Positions 1 to 5,038 of a stretch of DNA of 6,974 bases are shown one piece after another. The DNA is from DASSFZ01 sp036514635 (lineage in GTDB: Bacteria > Chloroflexota > Anaerolineae > Fen-1058), in assembly GCA_036514635.1 (NCBI GenBank), contig DATBWU010000387.1, positions 1 through 6,974 of the forward strand, written 5' to 3'. Under the pieces are notes generated by a model, which did not search any database, was not told the DNA's origin, and saw only the letters and a list, made by a program, of their open reading frames with translations. Both the position numbers and the translations under genes were made by a program. Numbering within the stretch: position 1 is the stretch's first letter; the number at the start of each line of letters is the position of its first letter.

Positions 1-51
1 CCGGTCACGCGCCCGCTGGTTTTCCCTGCGTTCCAGGGCCAAACCCTATGA
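1..51 (+). CDS. C-terminal end of an upstream gene (partial, tentative)
   Basis: Reading from the first base, this frame gives sixteen residues ending ...FPAFQGQTL and a TGA whose first two bases are the last two of the next gene's ATG, forming an ATGA overlap. Such overlaps are typical of translationally coupled operon genes, so this is probably the tail of the preceding gene. The other two plus frames are also open to the window edge. The tail is too short to assign a family, so this rests only on the overlap and the lack of any promoter in the 47 bases before the next start. Confidence 0.35.
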   Translation, partial: PVTRPLVFPAFQGQTL

Positions 52-824
52 TCGATCTGCTGCGCTATTTCCTGGCCGGGCAATCGACCAGCGTTCCACG
101 CTACCTGCTGGAACAGCTGCTGTTTGCCTTGTTCGGCTGGGTGCCGAGCCTGATCGGCATCGGCCTGCGCGGGCTGGCTTACAAGTTAGTCATCCAGAGC
201 ACGGGCCTGCCCTTCATCGAGAACGGCGTGCGCATCCTCCACGCCAAGAACCTGCGCCTCGGTCGAGGCGTGTACATCGATCACGGTGTGTATTTGCACG
301 CCTTGCCAGGCGGAATCGGCATCGGCGATCGAACGGTCGTGATGCACAACTCGATCCTGCACGTGTTCAACTTCCGCGGCCTGCCGCACGCGGGTATCAC
401 GATCGGGCGTGATGGCTTCATCGGAGAAGCGAACGTTATTCGCGGCCAGGGCGGGGTGACGATCGGCAACGACGTGTACACCGGCCCACTGGTGCAAATT
501 CTCGCGGTGAACCACGTCTACACCGATCCCGACCGGCCGATCCGCGAGCAGGGTATCACCGCGCAGGGCATCGTCATCGAAGACGATGTGTGGCTGGCGG
601 CAGGCGCGATCGTGCTCGACGGCACGCACATCGGGCGCGGCAGTGTGATCGGCGCGGGCGCGGTGGTGACCGAGGATATTCCACCGTACAGCATCGCCAT
701 CGGATCGCCGGCGCGCGTCGTCAAGGATCGGCGCGAAGCCGAGAACGCCAAGCGCGCCGCCCAATCGACGATTCACCTGGGAGAACTGGAGCGCTTACGG
801 GCGCGCCGGGCGCAACGCAACTAG
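48..824 (+). CDS. Left-handed beta-helix (hexapeptide repeat) acyltransferase
   Basis: This 258-residue protein probably transfers an acetyl or other acyl group from acyl-CoA to a sugar hydroxyl or amine, as in the WbbJ/maltose O-acetyltransferase-like group. Residues 1-50 are a hydrophobic, probably amphipathic N-terminal region (LLFALFGWVPSLIGIGL) that may hold it at the membrane. From about 66 to 224 there are repeated hexapeptides such as IGIGDR, ITIGRD, VTIGND, IVIEDD, IGRGSV and IGAGAV, which build the beta-helix. AVNHVYTD at 153-160 carries the likely catalytic histidine (His156), and the helix ends in the usual SPARVV cap. The tail after 226 is charged. The ATG has only a weak AGGG about nine bases upstream and overlaps an upstream stop, which suggests coupling. 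The following gene is a membrane glycosyltransferase, so a role in glycolipid or surface polysaccharide decoration is inferred. The exact acceptor is unknown. Confidence 0.87.
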   Translation: MIDLLRYFLAGQSTSVPRYLLEQLLFALFGWVPSLIGIGLRGLAYKLVIQSTGLPFIENGVRILHAKNLRLGRGVYIDHGVYLHALPGGIGIGDRTVVMHNSILHVFNFRGLPHAGITIGRDGFIGEANVIRGQGGVTIGNDVYTGPLVQILAVNHVYTDPDRPIREQGITAQGIVIEDDVWLAAGAIVLDGTHIGRGSVIGAGAVVTEDIPPYSIAIGSPARVVKDRREAENAKRAAQSTIHLGELERLRARRAQRN

Positions 825-832
825 AGGTGTTT

Positions 833-874
833 CGTGCTGCGTGCTCCGTTCACACAACACGGAACACGCACACG
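833..874 (+). repeat. Imperfect intergenic hairpin
   Basis: In the 74-base gap between the acyltransferase and the glycosyltransferase, 838-849 pairs with 859-870 with one mismatch around a nine-base loop. The stem extends by CGTG/CACG across a one-base bulge. No T-run follows, so it is a weak terminator at best. It could be an mRNA processing or stability element, or a decayed short-period repeat. It lies 10 bases before the ribosome binding site of the next gene. Confidence 0.55.
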
Positions 875-884
875 TTATAAACCT

Positions 885-890
885 GAGGAG
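885..890 (+). promoter_or_regulatory. Ribosome binding site supporting the GTG start at 899
   Basis: GAGGAG lies eight bases before GTG at 899. This spacing, and the family-typical start of the protein (LSIVIPAYNEE), fix the GTG as the start although it is not ATG. Confidence 0.75.
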
Positions 891-898
891 CATCGATC

Positions 899-2149
899 GT
901 GACGACCCTATCCATCGTCATCCCCGCCTACAATGAGGAACGCGGCATCGCCGAAATCATCGAGCGCGTGCTGGCCGTGCGACCGGCCCTGGCGAAAGTC
1001 GGGGTAGAAGGCTTCGAGCTGATCGTCGTGGACGACGGCTCGCACGATCACACCGCCGCGATCGTGCGCCGGTATGCCGACGTGCGCCTGATCTCGCAGC
1101 CGAATAAAGGCTACGGCGGCGCACTGAAGACGGGCTTCCGCGAAGCGCGCGGCGACCTGCTGGCATTCCTCGACGCCGATGGCACTTACCCGCCGGAAGC
1201 GTATCCCGACTTGTGCCGCGTCGCGCTGGAGCAGAACGCCGATATCGTCGTCGGTTCGCGCATGACCGGCAAGAAGAGCGAGATGCCGTTGACGCGCCGC
1301 GTGGGCAACACCTTCTTCGCCGCGTTGCTCAGCGTTTTGAGCAGCACGCGCGTCAGCGATAGCGCCAGCGGCATGCGCGTCATTCGCCGGGCTGCGATGG
1401 ACCACCTGTATCCCCTGCCCGACGGCCTGAACTTCACGCCGGCGATGAGCGCGCGCGCGATCTTCGAGAACATGAAGATCGTCGAAGCGCCGATCGAATA
1501 CAGCGAGCGCGTGGGCCGCTCGAAGCTAAGCGTGATCAAAGACGGCCTCCGCTTCTTGCGGTCGATCGTTTGGACGGTGGTGACGTACAACCCGGTGCGC
1601 CTGTTCGGACTGGTCGGTTTCGGGCTGATCGCGCTGGGCCTGCTCGTCGCGCTGATCGCGGCGGGCACGTCTCCGGAATTCCCGCGCCTGTTCGCCGCGC
1701 TGGTGCTGGTCGTTGCCGGCATCAACCTGTTCTCGATCGGCACGCTGTTCAACTACATCGTCTCCCTGTTCCATCACCGCCACATCCGCCAGGGTCTTTT
1801 CGGGCGACCGATGCTGTACAAACCGCTCGAACGGCACTTCGGCTGGTTGGGCACGCTGGCGATCGTGATCGGCCTCGCAGTCTACTTCTTCGCCGTGATC
1901 CAGAACTGGACCGCGCCCACCTCGCCCGCGCCGTGGTTCGCGCCGGCGGCCAGCGCGCTGCTCGTGCTGACCGGTATGCAGTTGATCGCGTCGTGGTTGC
2001 TGTCGCGCGTGCTGTCCGACCTGATTACGCGTGATGTAAAGGCGCAGCAAGACCTCAATGGCGAACCACAGCCCGCGACCGGCAAAGCGATGCTGTACAC
2101 GCCGGGCCTCGAACGGGCCGCTATGCCGCTCGAGGGTAGCAAGACGTAA
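899..2149 (+). CDS. Membrane-anchored family 2 glycosyltransferase (polyprenyl-phosphate/DPM1-like)
   Basis: This 416-residue protein has an N-terminal GT-A catalytic domain (about 1-215) and four predicted C-terminal membrane segments near 232-256, 262-291, 314-334 and 347-371. Visible family motifs are SIVIPAYNEE (5-14), VDDGS (44-48), the nucleotide/metal-binding DADGT (92-96), SGMRVIRR (157-164) and GRSKL (206-210). Members of this group move a sugar from a nucleotide sugar to a polyprenyl phosphate, or to another lipid acceptor, on the inner face of the membrane. The membrane domain is longer than in soluble DPM1-type enzymes and resembles the DPM1/GtrB-like architecture. The tail after 375 is polar and ends in Lys-Thr. 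It follows the acyltransferase by 74 bases on the same strand, so the two are probably co-transcribed in a glycolipid or surface glycan pathway. Donor sugar and acceptor lipid cannot be read from the sequence. Confidence 0.9.
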   Translation: MTTLSIVIPAYNEERGIAEIIERVLAVRPALAKVGVEGFELIVVDDGSHDHTAAIVRRYADVRLISQPNKGYGGALKTGFREARGDLLAFLDADGTYPPEAYPDLCRVALEQNADIVVGSRMTGKKSEMPLTRRVGNTFFAALLSVLSSTRVSDSASGMRVIRRAAMDHLYPLPDGLNFTPAMSARAIFENMKIVEAPIEYSERVGRSKLSVIKDGLRFLRSIVWTVVTYNPVRLFGLVGFGLIALGLLVALIAAGTSPEFPRLFAALVLVVAGINLFSIGTLFNYIVSLFHHRHIRQGLFGRPMLYKPLERHFGWLGTLAIVIGLAVYFFAVIQNWTAPTSPAPWFAPAASALLVLTGMQLIASWLLSRVLSDLITRDVKAQQDLNGEPQPATGKAMLYTPGLERAAMPLEGSKT

Positions 2150-2208
2150 AATCATTGGAGTTTGGCAAATCGCTGGAGTCGAGGCTTTAGCCGGTCATAT
2201 CTGGCGGC

Positions 2209-2272
2209 CGCCTGCCCCGCTTCTTTTTGCGGGGTTGCGTCGCCTGCCCCGCGCTGTGTGCGGGGTTGCGGT
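2209..2272 (+). repeat. Tandemly duplicated hairpin unit
   Basis: Two copies of a unit of about 32 bases lie head to tail (2209-2240 and 2241-2272). Both begin CGCCTGCCCCGC and contain GCGGGGTTGCG, so each folds into a CCCCGC/GCGGGG stem (2215-2220 with 2229-2234; 2247-2252 with 2260-2265). The stems are identical but the loops differ (TTCTTTTT and GCTGTGT), which suggests selection on the structure or a recent duplication with loop drift. The pair sits between the glycosyltransferase stop and the radical SAM promoter. It could attenuate read-through or protect the 3' end of the upstream mRNA. No T-run follows either stem. Confidence 0.75.
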
Positions 2273-2306
2273 TCCGGCGAAGCGTCCCGCCAAAGCCGGG
2301 AGAGCC

Positions 2307-2315
2307 TGGTAGAAT
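2307..2315 (+). promoter_or_regulatory. Candidate extended -10 promoter for the radical SAM gene
   Basis: TGG followed by TAGAAT matches an extended -10 element (TGn plus five of six bases of TATAAT). No -35 hexamer is visible at the right distance, which extended -10 promoters can tolerate. Transcription would start near 2322, giving a leader of roughly 27 bases that keeps the ribosome binding site. Confidence 0.45.
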
Positions 2316-2330
2316 TATAGTGACGGGTCA

Positions 2331-2340
2331 AGGTGAGGAG
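2331..2340 (+). promoter_or_regulatory. Strong ribosome binding site for the radical SAM gene
   Basis: AGGTGAGGAG ends eight bases before the ATG at 2349. It is nearly the consensus and fixes this start. No other in-frame start close by has comparable support. Confidence 0.8.
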
Positions 2341-2348
2341 AGTCGATT

Positions 2349-3983
2349 ATGAGCGATGAACTGAAGGAATCGAACAGGCAAAATCTCGGCACGCGCCGAA
2401 TCCCCAAGCTACCGGAACCACGCTTCCCCGACGCGACGGTTGCGATCCAGAACATCATCGCGCCGCGCTCGCCGGATGCCGTCGATGTGCTGTTGGTCAA
2501 TCCGCCCTCGCCGGACGGCGCGATCTGGATTCGCAGCCAGCATCGCGTCGGACGCCGCACGCGCGAGAACATGATCTGGCCGCAGGTATCGCTGGCGCAG
2601 ATGGCCGCGCTGCTGCACCCGCGCTACAAGGTCGCCGTGATTGACGCCATCGCCGAGCGCATGGGCTGGAAGGAATTCGAGGAGAAAGTGCGCAAGGCCC
2701 AGCCCAAGTATTACCTGACGCAGGTCACCGCGCCGACGCTGACCAACGACATGTATGGCTGCTTCCTGGCGAAGTCGATCGGCGCGAAGACGCTGGCCAT
2801 GGGCACGCACGTCACGCCGATGGCGCGCCAGACGCTGGAGCCGTATCCCACACTCGACTTCGTGCTGCGCGGCGAGCCGGAACTGACGCTGGCCGAGCTG
2901 ATCGACACACTGGAAGGGCTGCCCACGGAAGGCAATAACCTGAAGATGCTGCAGGAAGCAGACCCTACCTGGCAGCCGATCCCGCCCGACGTGCCCGTAA
3001 CCGAGAAACTGGCGCGCATCAAGGGCCTGGTGTGGCGGCGCGGCGACGAGATCGTGATGAACCCGGACCGGATGTTCGTCAAGAACCTCGACGATCTGCC
3101 GATCCCGATGCATCACCTGCTGCCGCTGCAGGCGTATCGCATGCCGATGATCAAGGGGCCATACACTTTCATCGTCACCAGCCGGGGCTGCACGGCGGGC
3201 TGCAAGTATTGTATCAAGCACGTCTCCTACCAGAACTCGTACCGCATCCGCTCGCCCGAGAATATCATGGAAGAACTGTGGACGCTGAACAAACTCGGCA
3301 TCCACAACATCCACATGTACGCCGACCTGTTCACGCTCAACCGCGATCAAGTGGTGGGGATGTGCAACCTCATCATCAAAGAAGGGCTGAAGATCAAGTG
3401 GACGTGCAACAGCCGGGTCGATTACGTCGATGAAGAAGAGCTGCAATTGATGGCGAAGGCCGGGTGCTGGTTCATCTCGTGGGGCATCGAGTCCGGCAAC
3501 GAGATGATCCTGAAGCGAGCGCACAAGGGCTACCGCATGGAGCAGGCCCACAAAGCGCTGGCGTGGGCGAAGAAGGCCGGCATCAACAACTGGGGGTACT
3601 TCATCATCGGCCTGCCCGGCGAGACGGTCGAGACGATTCGCGACACGATTAACCTCTCCAAGAAACTGCCGCTCGACCTGGCGCTGTTCCACATCGCCGC
3701 GCCCTACCCGGGCACGCCGTTCTTCTTCGAAGTTGTCGAGAACGGCTGGTTCCGCAAGGGCACGCGCTGGGAAGAAGTCGACATGGATCGCTCGACGGTG
3801 CTGGACTACGGCAATTTGAAGGCGGAGGACCTGGAATACTGGCAGCGCCGGGCCTTCCGCGAGTGGGCGCTGCGCCCCGGCCCGATCATGACGTTCTTCA
3901 AGATGTTCAACAACCGCGCCGCGTTCAAGAGCGCGCTCGAAGTCGGCCTGTCGCACCTGGGTTGGGCCAAAGGCGGCGGGTAG
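2349..3983 (+). CDS. B12-binding-domain radical SAM protein (BchE/HpnJ-like class)
   Basis: This 544-residue cytosolic enzyme has a cobalamin-binding-like N-terminal domain (about 45-185: VDVLLVNPPSPDG, ISLAQM-like WPQVSLAQMAALL, GTHVTPM and LRGEPELTLAEL). A radical SAM core follows (about 272-470). The cluster motif is CTAGCKYC, with Cys281, Cys285 and Cys288 ligating a [4Fe-4S] cluster that cleaves S-adenosylmethionine. Other core signatures are WGIESGNE (378-385) and GLPGET (421-426). The C-terminal 70 residues are rich in Trp and Arg, as in BchE-like proteins. The N-terminal domain lacks the DxHxxG cobalamin-ligand motif, which is common in this radical SAM class and does not exclude cobalamin. 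Characterised relatives methylate, rearrange or cyclise unreactive carbons in lipids, tetrapyrroles and natural products. Here it lies 199 bases downstream of a glycosyltransferase, so a lipid or isoprenoid substrate is a guess. It is too long, and has the wrong N-terminal domain, to be the AmmeMemoRadiSam radical SAM component. Confidence 0.9.
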   Translation: MSDELKESNRQNLGTRRIPKLPEPRFPDATVAIQNIIAPRSPDAVDVLLVNPPSPDGAIWIRSQHRVGRRTRENMIWPQVSLAQMAALLHPRYKVAVIDAIAERMGWKEFEEKVRKAQPKYYLTQVTAPTLTNDMYGCFLAKSIGAKTLAMGTHVTPMARQTLEPYPTLDFVLRGEPELTLAELIDTLEGLPTEGNNLKMLQEADPTWQPIPPDVPVTEKLARIKGLVWRRGDEIVMNPDRMFVKNLDDLPIPMHHLLPLQAYRMPMIKGPYTFIVTSRGCTAGCKYCIKHVSYQNSYRIRSPENIMEELWTLNKLGIHNIHMYADLFTLNRDQVVGMCNLIIKEGLKIKWTCNSRVDYVDEEELQLMAKAGCWFISWGIESGNEMILKRAHKGYRMEQAHKALAWAKKAGINNWGYFIIGLPGETVETIRDTINLSKKLPLDLALFHIAAPYPGTPFFFEVVENGWFRKGTRWEEVDMDRSTVLDYGNLKAEDLEYWQRRAFREWALRPGPIMTFFKMFNNRAAFKSALEVGLSHLGWAKGGG

Positions 3984-3990
3984 GGCTTGA

Positions 3991-4061
3991 ACCGCCGAGA
4001 GCGCTGAGAGCGCAAAGAGTTCTCACTTGCCGTTCTCTGCGTGCTCTGCGCTCTCGGCGGT
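3991..4061. repeat. Long imperfect palindrome after the radical SAM gene
   Basis: Arms at 3991-4020 and 4032-4061 pair over about 30 positions. The outer 14 (ACCGCCGAGAGCGC with its complement) are perfect; three mismatches and a few G-U pairs lie further in, and an 11-base loop closes it. Each arm is itself a short-period sequence: GAGAGCGC occurs at 3997-4004 and again at 4006-4013, nine bases apart. It begins eight bases after the stop codon and has no T-run, so it may be a 3'-end stabilising structure or a dispersed palindromic repeat rather than the terminator itself. Confidence 0.8.
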
Positions 4062-4067
4062 AAAACC

Positions 4068-4101
4068 AAAAGGGACCTCTCGGCTGAGAGGTCCCTTTTT
4101 T
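4068..4101. terminator. Bidirectional intrinsic terminator
   Basis: AAAAGGGACCTCTC (4068-4081) pairs perfectly with 4086-4099 around a GGCT loop. On the plus strand a run of seven T (4095-4101) follows, terminating the radical SAM transcript. On the minus strand the hairpin starts 11 bases after the rpsU stop and is followed by TTTTGGTTTT, terminating rpsU. One element therefore serves both converging units. Confidence 0.9.
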
Positions 4102-4112
4102 CATCGCGCGAA

Positions 4113-4316
4113 CTACATCTCGCGGCCTTGTGACCGCAACTGGCGAATCCGCGCGCGGCGGCGGCCCTTGCGCGCATCGATGCGGCCCTGTTCGCCTTTG
4201 CTGACAAAGAATCGCTTGCGCCGCACGTCGGTCATCACGCCATTGTTCATCACCTCGCGGTTGAACCGACGCAGCAAACCGTCGAACGACTCTTCGTCAC
4301 GAAGCATCACCGTCAA
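4113..4316 (-). CDS. rpsU: Ribosomal protein bS21
   Basis: This 67-residue basic protein matches bS21, a small-subunit protein near the 3' end of 16S rRNA that helps base-pairing with the mRNA Shine-Dalgarno sequence. It reads MTVMLRDEESFDGLLRRFNRE at the N terminus, equivalent to the family's start, ESFDGLLRRF-type core and GVMTDVRRKRFF, followed by a basic tail rich in Arg and Lys. Length is typical of the family (about 60-75). A TTG start at 4316 is preferred because an AGGGGGTGA sequence lies five bases upstream. The frame is open to an earlier TTG at 4349, but that would add eleven residues before the conserved start and read through the ribosome binding site. It has its own promoter upstream and the shared terminator downstream. 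Confidence 0.9.
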   Translation of the reverse strand: MTVMLRDEESFDGLLRRFNREVMNNGVMTDVRRKRFFVSKGEQGRIDARKGRRRARIRQLRSQGREM

Positions 4317-4321
4317 GAAAC

Positions 4322-4331
4322 TCACCCCCTT
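4322..4331 (-). promoter_or_regulatory. Ribosome binding site that decides the rpsU TTG start
   Basis: On the minus strand AAGGGGGTGA ends five bases before TTG at 4316. This strong site argues against the longer reading from 4349 and for a 67-residue bS21. Confidence 0.8.
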
Positions 4332-4382
4332 CACACGACGCCGGCACAAAAAACCCGACGCATCTGGATCATTCCGCGCGAG

Positions 4383-4411
4383 AGTTTACCACATCGGGCG
4401 CGCGGCGTCAA
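4383..4411 (-). promoter_or_regulatory. Near-consensus sigma-70-type promoter for rpsU
   Basis: On the minus strand TTGACG (4411-4406) and TAAACT (4388-4383) are separated by exactly 17 bases. A TGG directly before the -10 makes it also an extended -10 promoter. Transcription would start near 4376, giving a leader of about 60 bases. It is the best promoter match in the window, as expected for a ribosomal protein gene, and makes rpsU independent of the hicBA transcript. Confidence 0.85.
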
Positions 4412-4457
4412 CCGAGAATGACGCAGCAGAACAGAGAACCCCGGCCCTGCTGCAACA

Positions 4458-4688
4458 CTACCGCCCCAGCGACATGAACTCTTCAACACTTAAACCGGCT
4501 TCCCGGAGAATGGCGCGTAATGTCCCCCGCGCAATCGTTCCCGGATGATGCGGCACCGTCGTACGCCGGCGTGTCGTTGGGTTATACCAGATTTCGTGAC
4601 TGCCCTTCGCCTGTCGGTCAAACTCGAAGCCGGCAAACCGCAATCGCTGCACGACTTCGTGATACGTCATCGGCGCAAGTCGCGTCAT
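4458..4688 (-). CDS. hicA: HicA-type mRNA interferase toxin
   Basis: This 76-residue protein is a HicA/YcfA-family toxin, a small double-stranded-RNA-binding-fold ribonuclease that cuts mRNA and is held inactive by HicB. The family pattern is clear: MTYHEVVQRLRFAGFEFDRQAKGSH-type N terminus, with the catalytic histidine in KGSHEIW (His31), then TTVPHHPGTIARGTLRAILREAGLSVEEF. Length is typical, although family members are often nearer 60, and the first six residues before the second Met may be dispensable. Its ATG overlaps the hicB stop by four bases (ATGA), so translation is coupled to hicB and no separate ribosome binding site is visible. All key residues are intact, so it looks functional. 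Confidence 0.9.
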   Translation of the reverse strand: MTRLAPMTYHEVVQRLRFAGFEFDRQAKGSHEIWYNPTTRRRTTVPHHPGTIARGTLRAILREAGLSVEEFMSLGR

Positions 4689-4960
4689 GCGCGCGTGACC
4701 TCAGTCGAGACGCCGACCGCAATAGTTGCCCTAGTCCTACGCCGACTATGCCGCTTCAACGCTGCTCGTATCTTGGACGGCAACGGATCGCCATGTTCAA
4801 TATATGACTCGATCAGTTTCCGTGCCACATCCTGCGCAAGTTCCATCGTCTCTGCGACCGTGCGCCCCTGCGCGATCAGACCATTTAGATCTGGGCTGGT
4901 CGCCAGATACCCACCCTCTTCCAAAGGCTCGACGTTGACGTTCAGCAGGATTTCACTCAT
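4685..4960 (-). CDS. hicB: HicB-type antitoxin, short form
   Basis: This 91-residue protein carries the HicB partial RNase-H-like fold: NVNVEPLEEGGYLATSPDLNGLIAQGRTVAETMELAQDVARKLIESYIEHGDPLP (7-61 in outline). HicB binds HicA and masks its active site. Many HicB proteins add a C-terminal helix-turn-helix or ribbon-helix-helix domain for autorepression. Here the fold is followed only by about 30 residues, including a basic stretch (KIRAALKRHSRRRTR, 64-78), with no recognisable DNA-binding domain. Upstream GAGGAG lies five bases before the ATG (with GTG in front), and an extended -10 promoter lies further upstream. The antitoxin-first order is one of the two usual HicAB orders. Repression may depend on the basic tail or on another protein. 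Confidence 0.88.
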   Translation of the reverse strand: MSEILLNVNVEPLEEGGYLATSPDLNGLIAQGRTVAETMELAQDVARKLIESYIEHGDPLPSKIRAALKRHSRRRTRATIAVGVSTEVTRA

Positions 4961-5008
4961 CTTGGCTCCTCACCACCCGAACCGTACGCGTCCGGCAGGG
5001 ATGAAATC

Positions 5009-5017
5009 ATTATAGCA
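5009..5017 (-). promoter_or_regulatory. Extended -10 promoter for hicBA
   Basis: On the minus strand TGC is followed by a perfect TATAAT (5014-5009). No good -35 is seen 16-18 bases upstream, consistent with an extended -10 promoter. Transcription would start near 5002, about 40 bases before the hicB ATG. Confidence 0.7.
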
Positions 5018-5027
5018 CCAAGCACCA
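5014..5027 (-). promoter_or_regulatory. Tandem heptamer at the hicBA promoter (possible operator)
   Basis: On the minus strand TGGTGCT occurs twice head to tail and runs into the first base of the -10. An ATGA-AA-TCAT inverted repeat (5001-5010) lies around the predicted start site. Either could bind a repressor. This is inferred from position only. Confidence 0.35.
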
Positions 5028-5038
5028 TCGCTACATTT

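Noticed and set aside
876..881. TATAAA as a -10 box for the glycosyltransferase gene
   Set aside because: It is too close to the ribosome binding site; the transcript would start inside it.
1526..2155. A 209-residue minus-strand frame opposite the glycosyltransferase membrane domain
   Set aside because: Its composition (Arg, Gln, Asp, His rich) is that of an antisense shadow, with no ribosome binding site or family motif.
2409..3956. A 515-residue open frame on the minus strand opposite the radical SAM gene
   Set aside because: It mirrors the coding strand of a strongly motif-supported gene, is rich in Arg, His and Val as GC-rich antisense frames are, and has no recognisable domain.
2349..3983. 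The radical SAM gene as the missing AmmeMemoRadiSam partner
   Set aside because: It has a B12-binding N-terminal domain, is much longer than that family, and lies on the opposite strand in a different unit.
4317..4349. Longer rpsU reading from TTG at 4349
   Set aside because: It would translate through the strong ribosome binding site and add residues absent from bS21.
4423..4453. GCAGCAG/CTGCTGC hairpin as the hicA terminator
   Set aside because: Only seven pairs with a 17-base loop and no T-run; possibly chance in GC-rich DNA.
4027..4548. A 173-residue plus-strand frame across the terminator, rpsU and hicA end
   Set aside because: It reads through an intrinsic terminator and is antisense to rpsU and its promoter, with no domain.
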